In this document: piece after piece, positions 25,392 through 30,757 of the stretch
Numbering within the stretch: position 1 is the first letter of the stretch
How the letters are laid out: each line of letters starts with the position of its first letter
DNA from: a virus
Reading direction: 5' to 3' (one strand)
DNA length: 35,195 nt
Virus record (IMG/VR): IMGVR_UViG_3300025120_000223
Span: 1 to 35,195 of that record
The notes under the pieces: generated by a model
The model's database searches: none
The model's input: only the letters and a program-made list of their open reading frames with translations
Told to the model about the DNA's origin: nothing
Translations under genes and position numbers: made by a program

Positions 25392-25903
25392 TGGGTGCAG
25401 GTAACTGTTATCCAGCAGCATGGAATGCAATCAACACAAAAAAGAATGATGACTATATCGTGGTCCATGCACTGCGAGATATATTCAAGGGTGCTAATCA
25501 CTTTGGAGGACATGCCTTCTTATTAAACAAGAAAACAAATACTGTTTATGATGACTGCATCAGCGCTAAATATATCGATGGTTCTGTTGATGGTGTTGTT
25601 GATGGGATGCCATTCGATGAGTATGTAGAGAAAACATTCGTAGTAACAGAGGGTGATTATGTTTACAAAGAATACACAAGAAAAGAATTAAACATAGAGA
25701 CCATGAAAGAAATGGTTCACATGCCTTTTGATTTAGCCAAAGAACAATGGAGCATGAAGCCAAAAGAATTTGCTAAGAGATTCCCAGGGTATGAGAGCTA
25801 TGTAGATTACATGAAGAATTATTTTCAACCAACATTCGAGCCGCACTGGATAAAATTAATGGAGATGCACAAAGCAGATGAAGCTAAGAAAAAAAAGGTG
25901 TAA
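25391..25903 (+). CDS. Cysteine-peptidase / transglutaminase-like protein (170 aa)
   Basis: GAGNCYPAAWNA at the start (Cys6), VVHALRDIF (His26), GGHAFLLNKKTNTVYDD (His41, Asp54/Asp55). The order Cys, then His in a strand (GHAFL), then Asp in the next strand (VYDD) matches papain/transglutaminase-type catalytic triads. Small phage and bacterial proteins with a 'C..A ... VHG ... GHAW' layout exist, but I cannot name this one. If active, it could cleave or modify a host protein early in infection. The C-terminal 80 residues are helical and Lys/Phe-rich. No signal peptide, so cytoplasmic. Catalytic role is inference. Confidence 0.55.
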   Translation: MGAGNCYPAAWNAINTKKNDDYIVVHALRDIFKGANHFGGHAFLLNKKTNTVYDDCISAKYIDGSVDGVVDGMPFDEYVEKTFVVTEGDYVYKEYTRKELNIETMKEMVHMPFDLAKEQWSMKPKEFAKRFPGYESYVDYMKNYFQPTFEPHWIKLMEMHKADEAKKKKV

Positions 25904-25929
25904 CCTATTTCAAATTTAAATAGTCTAAG
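25900..25929 (+). promoter_or_regulatory. Early motif GTAACC-N17-GTCTAAG
   Basis: GTAACC 25900-25905 overlaps the stop codon of the preceding gene; GTCTAAG 25923-25929; spacer 17. A GAAGGAAGG ribosome binding site follows before 25952. Confidence 0.75.
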
Positions 25930-25951
25930 TTACGTGAAGGAAGGAAAACAA

Positions 25952-26074
25952 ATGGAAGAAAAAGAAAAAGAAATTGTTTGGGTAGATATATTCGGCAATG
26001 AAGTTAAGAGAGATGTGTATCAGATAACAGGTGCAGATGCAGATACTATGAAATACAGAGTGGAGTTTGAGTAA
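25952..26074 (+). CDS. Micro-protein, unknown (40 aa)
   Basis: GGAAGG precedes ATG by 8 bases. It starts MEEKEKEIVWVDIFGNEVKR; probably a short beta hairpin after a charged N-terminus. Stop overlaps the next ATG (TAATG). No family recognised. Confidence 0.62.
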   Translation: MEEKEKEIVWVDIFGNEVKRDVYQITGADADTMKYRVEFE

Positions 26075-26259
26075 TGATTCAAATTACAATTGATACAAAC
26101 AACGCAGCGTTCGAGGATGCCTTCCACTATGAAGTAGGAACCATCCTAGATAAAGCTGCGAAACTTATTTACAAAGTTGAAGAAGGAGGATTTGAAGTTC
26201 TCAAACTAAAAGATACTAATGGAAACACTGTTGCAACAGTAGAACTGGATGGTAAATAA
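26074..26259 (+). CDS. Small early protein, unknown (61 aa)
   Basis: Starts in a TAATG overlap with the 40-aa gene. Alternating beta pattern (MIQITIDTNNAAF, KLIYKVEEGGFEVLKLKD, NTVATVELDGK) around one helix. Likely a folded alpha/beta mini-protein. Function unknown. Confidence 0.65.
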   Translation: MIQITIDTNNAAFEDAFHYEVGTILDKAAKLIYKVEEGGFEVLKLKDTNGNTVATVELDGK

Positions 26260-26401
26260 AATTAAAAAAGAAATAATAACATTCGAAAAACTAGAAATAT
26301 TAATTGATAATGATATTTCAAATTACAGTAATTTCAATATAGATTACGATTATCAAACAATATTAAAAGACTACTTAAAACATTACGAAATTAGGGGATA
26401 A
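26249..26401 (+). CDS. Small Asn/Lys/Ile-rich protein (50 aa)
   Basis: Starts 11 bases inside the previous gene. MVNKIKKEIITFEKLEILID then ILKDYLKHYEIRG; two helices around a Tyr/Asp/Asn-rich linker. More AT-rich than neighbours and without a good ribosome binding site, so less certain. Confidence 0.42.
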   Translation: MVNKIKKEIITFEKLEILIDNDISNYSNFNIDYDYQTILKDYLKHYEIRG

Positions 26402-26417
26402 TAAAATTAAAAAAGAT

Positions 26418-26447
26418 GTAACCAATAATGAGTTGGTCGAGTCTAAG
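26418..26447 (+). promoter_or_regulatory. Early motif GTAACC-N17-GTCTAAG
   Basis: GTAACC 26418-26423, GTCTAAG 26441-26447, spacer 17, followed by AAAGGAAGG and the start at 26476. Confidence 0.78.
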
Positions 26448-26475
26448 TAGTGATGATAAAAAAGGAAGGTAAACA

Positions 26476-26757
26476 ATGAGTGCGCAAGGGATATTCATCA
26501 TTGATGATGAAGTAGGTTTTGAAGATAGACCTAAGAGTAAGAAGCAATTAAAAGATTTAATTGCAACTGGTAAGTTAGATACTATTTATGTTGAAGCAGT
26601 TAATCTGATTGGACCCGAACAGTATGAAGGACCAGTTACTAAAGAGATACTAGAAGAACAAGGGGAGATAACTTTTGTTGGACCAAGTCCATACACCGCA
26701 AGAAATTTCTTTGGTAAGTTCTTCATTAACAAGAAGGGTGAAGTAAGTGTCAGTTAA
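26476..26757 (+). CDS. Conserved phage early protein (93 aa)
   Basis: GGAAGG lies 6-7 bases before ATG. Contains GFEDRPKSKKQLKDLIATGK, YVEAVNLIGPEQYEGPV and FVGPSPYTARNFFGKFFIN. The pattern 'GF.DRP.SKK.l...ia.G....yvEAt' with a later 'FVGP.PYT.R.FfG' looks like a family I have seen in actinobacterial and marine phages, without a known function. No catalytic residues evident. Confidence 0.68.
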   Translation: MSAQGIFIIDDEVGFEDRPKSKKQLKDLIATGKLDTIYVEAVNLIGPEQYEGPVTKEILEEQGEITFVGPSPYTARNFFGKFFINKKGEVSVS

Positions 26758-26998
26758 AGTAACGATGCCAATAGGGAGCCAACCAAAACTCCCTATTGTA
26801 AGAGACCGAGAAGTTTGGACAAGGTTAACTTATGAAGTGTTAAAGACATACGAAGTTAAGATACTTGCAGATGATGAGACCATGCAAGAAATTGCAGAGG
26901 AAATTGTAGCTGGTATCACCAAGGATAGATTAAAAAACTGGGACCTTGCATGGCTAAAGGTTCAAGCAAGAGCAGCTGCAAAACAAGAGGAGGAATAA
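26747..26998 (+). CDS. Small early protein, GTG start (83 aa)
   Basis: GTG at 26747, with GAAGGG about 8 bases upstream, overlapping the previous gene by 11 bases. An ATG at 26765 is the alternative. The first 35 residues hold PIGSQPKLPIVRDREVW; the rest is helical and acidic (DDETMQEIAEEIVAGI), ending in Ala/Gln/Glu helix. Stop overlaps the next ATG. Function unknown. Confidence 0.58.
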   Translation: MSVKVTMPIGSQPKLPIVRDREVWTRLTYEVLKTYEVKILADDETMQEIAEEIVAGITKDRLKNWDLAWLKVQARAAAKQEEE

Positions 26999-27150
26999 TG
27001 ACCGAAGAAGAAATCATACAACAATTATGGATGTGCCTGCAGGGAGGTTACACCTACGATGAAGCACAAATACACATGAAAGCATACAGTGCTGGCATGA
27101 GAACAGAACGTAAGGTAGTAGTTGTTAAAAAAACAAGTAACCATAATTAA
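26998..27150 (+). CDS. Small early protein (50 aa)
   Basis: AGAGGAGGA ends just before the TAATG overlap, so ATG 26998 is chosen over an upstream start at 26950 that would run inside the previous gene. MTEEEIIQQLWMCLQGGYTY then EAQIHMKAYSAGMRTERKV: short helical protein with a basic tail. Function unknown. Confidence 0.65.
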   Translation: MTEEEIIQQLWMCLQGGYTYDEAQIHMKAYSAGMRTERKVVVVKKTSNHN

Positions 27151-27166
27151 TATTATTAAGTCTAAA
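27137..27166 (+). promoter_or_regulatory. Early motif GTAACC-N17-GTCTAAA
   Basis: GTAACC 27137-27142, GTCTAAA 27160-27166, spacer 17. Followed by CAATATGAAGGAAGG, as at 25026, then the start at 27189. Confidence 0.78.
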
Positions 27167-27188
27167 CAATATGAAGGAAGGAAATTAA

Positions 27189-27785
27189 ATGGATAACTTA
27201 ATCGGACAAAGTTACAAAGAGTTCTTGTCAACTCATAAAGATTATGAGAAAGCAGAGCAACACTATACAAACTTAACTGATGAAGAAGCAATCGTGTTTG
27301 TTCACAAAGAGAAGATGATTGCAACTGCGTTCAGTGGTAAGAAAGCAACACAAGACTGGAGTTACAGATTCAGAGATGAGAAAGAGCGCAAAAAATATGT
27401 CCAAGATTATTTTGTTAAGTGCAAGCAAGCACAAGAACTAAAGATAGAGAGAGCAGCTGCAAGAATCAACAAGAAGAGAGAGTTCTTTGCATCAGTCAAA
27501 GAGGGTGACATCTTTGTTGATAGCTGGGGTTACGACCAGACCAACGTTGATTATTATGTAGTAACTAAAAAACTAAAAGCATCTATCAAGATAAAACAGA
27601 TAGGAAAAAATGTAGAGTATGGAGAGTTTAGTACAAATAAGGTAAGACCTAATCCATTAAAAGAATATGGAGAAGAGATGACCAAGATTCCACAAGATGG
27701 ACACATAAAAATAAATGGATATAGATACGCTGTGTTATGGGATGGAGTTGCAGACAATGAGACCGCAGCAGGATGGGGACATTAA
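27189..27785 (+). CDS. Early protein with C-terminal beta domain (198 aa)
   Basis: GAAGGAAGG lies 8 bases before ATG. Residues 1-95 are helical and Lys/Glu-rich. From about 98 comes a beta domain with GDIFVDSWGYDQTNVDYYVV, a motif (GDIF..SWGYDQTN...Y.V) I recognise from many phage and plasmid proteins of unknown function. It ends HIKINGYRYAVLWDGVAD and NETAAGWGH. May bind nucleic acid or a host protein; not determinable. Immediately followed by the next ATG. Confidence 0.65.
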   Translation: MDNLIGQSYKEFLSTHKDYEKAEQHYTNLTDEEAIVFVHKEKMIATAFSGKKATQDWSYRFRDEKERKKYVQDYFVKCKQAQELKIERAAARINKKREFFASVKEGDIFVDSWGYDQTNVDYYVVTKKLKASIKIKQIGKNVEYGEFSTNKVRPNPLKEYGEEMTKIPQDGHIKINGYRYAVLWDGVADNETAAGWGH

Positions 27786-28001
27786 ATGATACTAAAAGAT
27801 GTTAAAGAACATTTCTATAATGGCAGTGATAGGATTATCAGTGCAAGATATGAAGGTGAAGAAGAAAGATATCTCTTCATTAATGGAATGCAATTCACCG
27901 AAGAAGATGAAGCATTCTACAGAAAAGTTAACGAACCTTTACCAGTTATAGATACATACGAAATAAGAATGAACAGCAGGCGAAATAGATGTCGTTGTTG
28001 A
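27786..28001 (+). CDS. Small early protein (71 aa)
   Basis: ATG directly after the preceding TAA. MILKDVKEHFYNGSDRIISA then EEERYLFINGMQFTEEDEAF, ending in a basic Arg/Cys tail (NSRRNRCRC). Mixed alpha/beta; unknown. Ribosome re-initiation from the previous gene is likely since no separate ribosome binding site is visible. Confidence 0.58.
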   Translation: MILKDVKEHFYNGSDRIISARYEGEEERYLFINGMQFTEEDEAFYRKVNEPLPVIDTYEIRMNSRRNRCRC

Positions 28002-28017
28002 TAGAAAGGATATTGTT

Positions 28018-28155
28018 TTGAAAAGTGTAGAAGGATTTATAATACTCACCATGTTCACTGCGTACATTACCTATTTGTTTGTAGGATTGTACACAATCTA
28101 TGGAAACTGGAGAGAGTTAAGACATGCTAGAAAACAACAAGACTTATTAAATTAA
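28018..28155 (+). CDS. Single-span membrane micro-protein, TTG start (45 aa)
   Basis: AGAAAGGA lies 7-8 bases before TTG 28018. The peptide has one membrane segment (FIILTMFTAYITYLFVGLY) and a basic C-terminus (RELRHARKQQDLLN), so probably N-out/C-in. An internal ATG at 28051 would cut the segment. A small inner-membrane protein encoded among early genes could act in superinfection exclusion, but this is only a possibility. Confidence 0.52.
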   Translation: MKSVEGFIILTMFTAYITYLFVGLYTIYGNWRELRHARKQQDLLN

Positions 28156-28156
28156 G

Positions 28157-28173
28157 TTGTGTATAATATACAC
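28157..28173 (+). promoter_or_regulatory. Palindromic TATAAT promoter/operator
   Basis: GTGTATA-A-TATACAC (28159-28173) is a perfect 15-bp palindrome and contains TATAAT (28162-28167). The 17-mer TTGTGTATAATAWACAC is repeated on the minus strand at 31942-31958. A repressor dimer bound here would cover the -10 box. Confidence 0.55.
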
Positions 28174-28197
28174 TAAGGAATGTATAAGGAGGTTACG

Positions 28198-28320
28198 TTG
28201 TCAAGTATATGTTACAGCTGCGGCAGACATACACAGATAATAAATGCCAGGCATGTTTGTTTAAATACTTTGTGCAATATGTATCTAAAAGCACAAGTAA
28301 AACAGCCAGTTAATGTGTAA
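28198..28320 (+). CDS. Zinc-ribbon micro-protein with TTG start, possibly frame-split
   Basis: AAGGAGG lies 5 bases before TTG 28198. The frame begins with SSICYSCGRHTQ (one CxxC) and runs to 28320 without a second CxxC. The -1 frame across 28242-28313 reads NKCQACLFKYF and ends TASstop, supplying the expected second CxxC. So either a 40-aa protein with half a ribbon or a full ribbon made by a -1 frameshift (or a sequencing/indel change). Confidence 0.45.
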   Translation: MSSICYSCGRHTQIINARHVCLNTLCNMYLKAQVKQPVNV

Positions 28321-28345
28321 CTAAATAAAATTAAAAGAGTCTAAA
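28317..28345 (+). promoter_or_regulatory. Early motif, GTAACT-N16-GTCTAAA
   Basis: GTAACT 28317-28322, GTCTAAA 28339-28345, spacer 16 and one change in the left box. AAAGGAAGG follows before 28365. Confidence 0.62.
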
Positions 28346-28364
28346 TATTAAAGGAAGGAAAACT

Positions 28365-28595
28365 ATGAGTGACCCTATATGGGATGATGACAGTCTAAAC
28401 AAATTGATTGCTGACATGGGTAGTGGAGATATCTCTATCGATAATTCAGTCAAAGAGTTTATCAAAGACCAAATCAAACAAGGCAAGATGGGTAAGAAGA
28501 ACCGAAGTATTTGTAGTGAATGCGGTGTCAAGGTACCTAGAGTAGCCAAGACTAAACTATGCACTAAATGTTTCATAGATGTGTTTGAACTATGA
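28365..28595 (+). CDS. Zinc-ribbon protein (76 aa)
   Basis: GGAAGG lies 7 bases before ATG. Acidic helical first half (DPIWDDDSLNKLIADMG, VKEFIKDQIKQG), then a basic linker and a zinc ribbon with Cys50, Cys53, Cys66, Cys69 (ICSECG, LCTKCF). Ends in an ATGA overlap with an HTH gene, so the two may work together, for example as transcription regulators. Function inferred only. Confidence 0.68.
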   Translation: MSDPIWDDDSLNKLIADMGSGDISIDNSVKEFIKDQIKQGKMGKKNRSICSECGVKVPRVAKTKLCTKCFIDVFEL

Positions 28596-28819
28596 GTCAA
28601 CCAAGTTATGAAGAGCTAATGTTAAAAGAACTTATGGAACTATCTACCAAGATGAAGGAAGATACAGGCATAAGAAATACAATGATAACTTATCTCTTTA
28701 ATAAAAGAAATGAAACCAAGATGACAGCTTCAGTGATTGCCAGTAGCGCTGGTATATCCAGGAAGCATGTCTATACAATAGCGAAAGAGAAAGGTATAAA
28801 CAATGGCTTACAATCTTAA
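28592..28819 (+). CDS. Helix-turn-helix protein (75 aa)
   Basis: ATGA overlap with the zinc-ribbon gene. The C-terminal half (about 44-68) reads MTASVIASSAGISRKHVYTI followed by AKEKG, a good helix-turn-helix with the AGIS turn. The N-terminal half is a charged helix that may mediate dimerisation. Likely DNA binding. It precedes, and overlaps by 17 bases, the annealing-protein candidate. Confidence 0.62.
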   Translation: MSQPSYEELMLKELMELSTKMKEDTGIRNTMITYLFNKRNETKMTASVIASSAGISRKHVYTIAKEKGINNGLQS

Positions 28820-29723
28820 CGACTACTTAGAAGTAGAAGATAGACTGGATGCTTTTTATAAAGCACACCCCGAAGGTAGAGTCTGGACCGAACCAGTTAA
28901 AATATCTGATGATGGGACCATGATAATAGTTCATGCGTATGTGTATGAACATAAAGAGGACATCAATCCAGTAAGCACTGGACTAGCCCAGGAGTACAAG
29001 GGACAGAATGGTGCTAATAAAAACAGTTGGGTAGAGAACTGCGAGACATCAGCAATAGGTAGAGCATTAGCTAACTGGAAGTTCCAGGGTTCAGCTAAGA
29101 GACCAAGCAGACAAGAGATGGAGAAGGCAACAGGAGATGATTCAGTTGTACCTAAGCCAGCAGCTGCACCTAAAAAAAAAGATACAACACAACAGACAAT
29201 GACATCCCCTTCTAAAGATGATATGGGTGACATCATCCTAGATATGTGTGGTAAAGACAAGAACTTTGCAACAAGAACATGGGACTTTACTGTTGCAAGA
29301 ATGAACCTTAAGACTGGTACACCAGAGAAGGTGACTGACTACACAGAAGAGGACCAAAAAGAATTTATAACAGTTGCTTCTGATTATATAAAGAAGTATA
29401 AAGATGAGTTCGCTACAAGAGAAGGCAACTCAGATGTTGTAAACCGCATCATTGAAAATCTTGATGATGTACAAGAGATAGAAAAATCTAACACAGATGA
29501 TGTGGTAGTAGTAGGAGAAGAGACTATGGCTGAGATACCAGAAGGACCATGGATGCAGAATCCAATTAGTGCTGGGCAAGTAAACTTCATTGAGACACTA
29601 ATCAATCAAGCGATTGATAAAGGTAAAGATGATGTAGCTGCAGAAGCAAAGCAGTTCCTTAGTAGCGGGACAGGCACACAAGGAGACGCTTCAACCTGGA
29701 TAGACAAACTAAAGAATGTCTAG
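28803..29723 (+). CDS. Probable single-strand DNA annealing protein, tentative (306 aa)
   Basis: Residues about 78-94 read VENCETSAIGRALANWKF. The ENxETSAIGRALA signature occurs in phage recombination proteins of the ERF/Rad52-like kind. The preceding VHAYVYEHKEDINPVSTGLA fits a beta segment. After a Lys/Pro linker (KPAAAPKKKD) and an acidic middle, the last 55 residues (ISAGQVNFIETLINQAIDK ... STWIDKLKNV) form a small C-terminal domain seen in phage recombination and helicase-associated proteins. Role: annealing or recombination of phage DNA. Largest early gene and the only visible DNA-metabolism candidate. Family assignment is uncertain. Confidence 0.6.
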   Translation: MAYNLNDYLEVEDRLDAFYKAHPEGRVWTEPVKISDDGTMIIVHAYVYEHKEDINPVSTGLAQEYKGQNGANKNSWVENCETSAIGRALANWKFQGSAKRPSRQEMEKATGDDSVVPKPAAAPKKKDTTQQTMTSPSKDDMGDIILDMCGKDKNFATRTWDFTVARMNLKTGTPEKVTDYTEEDQKEFITVASDYIKKYKDEFATREGNSDVVNRIIENLDDVQEIEKSNTDDVVVVGEETMAEIPEGPWMQNPISAGQVNFIETLINQAIDKGKDDVAAEAKQFLSSGTGTQGDASTWIDKLKNV

Positions 29724-30027
29724 TCCAACACTGTTAGGGCAGCAGCGAGTCAAGGAACCTTCCAAAGACTCGCAAGCTGGCAGAATATTAGAAGAGCTTA
29801 AAGCAATACATAGAGTAGGCGGCGATTGGTTATGCGCTATTACATTTCAGAAGATGTTTATACCTACGTACTCACAAAGAGTAAGAGACTTAAGAAGGAT
29901 GGGACACACAATACATAGTCGCCCATGTAATGACCATGAATGGTGGGACCATCAACACAATGGACAAGTAGCTATGTATATGTATGAACAACCAAGTAAC
30001 CTTTTTACGTACACAGAGTCCAAGTAA
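29716..30027 (+). CDS. Winged-helix-like DNA-binding protein (103 aa)
   Basis: Starts 8 bases inside the end of the annealing-protein gene. Contains QAGRILEELKAIHRVGGDWL, then MFIPTYSQRVRDLRRMGHTI and, near the end, HNGQVAMYMYEQ. This is the layout of phage HTH proteins in which a turn (IPTYSQRVRDLRR) gives the recognition helix and the last strands form a wing. Such proteins often sit beside replication or recombination genes. Target unknown; the repeats at 24.2 kb are one candidate. Confidence 0.66.
   Translation: MSSPTLLGQQRVKEPSKDSQAGRILEELKAIHRVGGDWLCAITFQKMFIPTYSQRVRDLRRMGHTIHSRPCNDHEWWDHQHNGQVAMYMYEQPSNLFTYTESK
29996..30024 (+). promoter_or_regulatory. Early motif GTAACC-N16-GTCCAAG
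   Basis: GTAACC 29996-30001, GTCCAAG 30018-30024, spacer 16. It overlaps the end of the winged-helix gene, followed by GGAAAGGAAG before the start at 30040. Confidence 0.66.
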
Positions 30028-30039
30028 GGAAAGGAAGAT

Positions 30040-30231
30040 ATGCCACAATTAAAAGATGCGACTGATTTAGAATTGTTGCAAGAGATACTAACAAGGAAAA
30101 CTGAAGAAGGTTCTCTAGTATTTAAAGAGCATTCAATAATTCAGAAGGACCAATCAATACAGCTGTTAGGTATTATGGCTGCTGTTGAGATTACATTAAA
30201 TAAAATTAAACCAGCACAAGAGGAGGAGTAG
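30040..30231 (+). CDS. Small helical early protein (63 aa)
   Basis: AAGGAAG precedes ATG by 5 bases. MPQLKDATDLELLQEILTRK, then EEGSLVFKEHSIIQKDQSIQ; helical and acidic, ending PAQEEE whose codons carry the GAGGAGG used by the next gene. Function unknown. Confidence 0.6.
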   Translation: MPQLKDATDLELLQEILTRKTEEGSLVFKEHSIIQKDQSIQLLGIMAAVEITLNKIKPAQEEE

Positions 30232-30233
30232 TC

Positions 30234-30467
30234 ATGGTATTGGACATGTTGATAGAAGATGCTATAAAAGAATCTTCTATGTGGGAGGTTAACAATCCCA
30301 GGTTCCATGCTATTGCTAGAAATCTTATGCTGATGGTTACTAATTCAGATACTATTGAGCAAGAGGTAGCCCATGAAGTATGCGGATACTTAATAGGTTT
30401 AATCAATGCGTATGGTGACCCTAAGTTTCAAGAACCTATTGGTAATTACGAGGAGGAAAATGCCTAA
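30234..30467 (+). CDS. Small helical early protein (77 aa)
   Basis: GAGGAG lies 7 bases before ATG; 2 bases after the previous stop. MVLDMLIEDAIKESSMWEVN, then HAIARNLMLMVTNSDTIEQE and VCGYLIGLINAYGDP: helical, moderately hydrophobic, without a clear membrane span. Unknown function. Confidence 0.6.
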   Translation: MVLDMLIEDAIKESSMWEVNNPRFHAIARNLMLMVTNSDTIEQEVAHEVCGYLIGLINAYGDPKFQEPIGNYEEENA

Positions 30468-30600
30468 AGAAAATACAGACAATCCATTTGATGGACCAGC
30501 CATTGATATAAACTCATCAGAGTTTTTTGATATGGTATCTAAAGTTATGATTAATAAACATAACGACCCCGAAGAGGACTTTAATTTGTCCGATGGGTAA
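30460..30600 (+). CDS. Small acidic protein (46 aa)
   Basis: AGGAGG ends 4 bases before ATG 30460, which I prefer over an upstream start at 30406 inside the previous gene. It begins MPKENTDNPFDGPAIDINSS; acidic, largely disordered. The last 8 bases overlap the next gene. Unknown. Confidence 0.6.
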   Translation: MPKENTDNPFDGPAIDINSSEFFDMVSKVMINKHNDPEEDFNLSDG

Positions 30601-30694
30601 CATTGCTGAACTCTATTGCAAACTATGTAAAGATATAAAACCTATAGATGGTGACACAGAGACATGTTATGACTGCAACAGAGGAGACATTTAA
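30593..30694 (+). CDS. Zinc-ribbon micro-protein (33 aa), last early gene
   Basis: MGNIAELYCKLCKDIKPIDG then ETCYDCNRGDI: Cys9, Cys12, Cys25, Cys28. Starts 8 bases inside the previous gene and ends at the terminator region. A full zinc ribbon in 33 residues supports a real gene. Confidence 0.6.
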   Translation: MGNIAELYCKLCKDIKPIDGDTETCYDCNRGDI

Positions 30695-30718
30695 CTTAGC
30701 TTACCTTCGTAGCTAAGT
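30694..30718. other. 8-bp hairpin at the end of the early operon
   Basis: ACTTAGCT pairs perfectly with AGCTAAGT around a 9-base loop. It starts on the last base of the final early stop codon and lies just before the stronger terminator at 30722. Confidence 0.55.
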
Positions 30719-30721
30719 AAG

Positions 30722-30757
30722 AAGAGACCTACACTATTGCCCTGGTGTGGGTTTCTT
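30722..30757. terminator. Bidirectional terminator between convergent operons
   Basis: AAGAGACCTACAC pairs with GTGTGGGTTTCTT (13 pairs with G-T wobbles) around TATTGCCCTG. On the plus strand it ends in TTTCTTTA; on the minus strand it is followed by TCTCTTCTTACTT. It separates the early operon from the metallophosphoesterase gene, whose stop touches it. Confidence 0.78.

Noticed and set aside
28595-30030. Calling the HTH genes a lysogeny repressor system
   Set aside because: No integrase, excisionase or attachment site is visible, and the HTH genes lie in the middle of the early operon rather than at a divergent switch.
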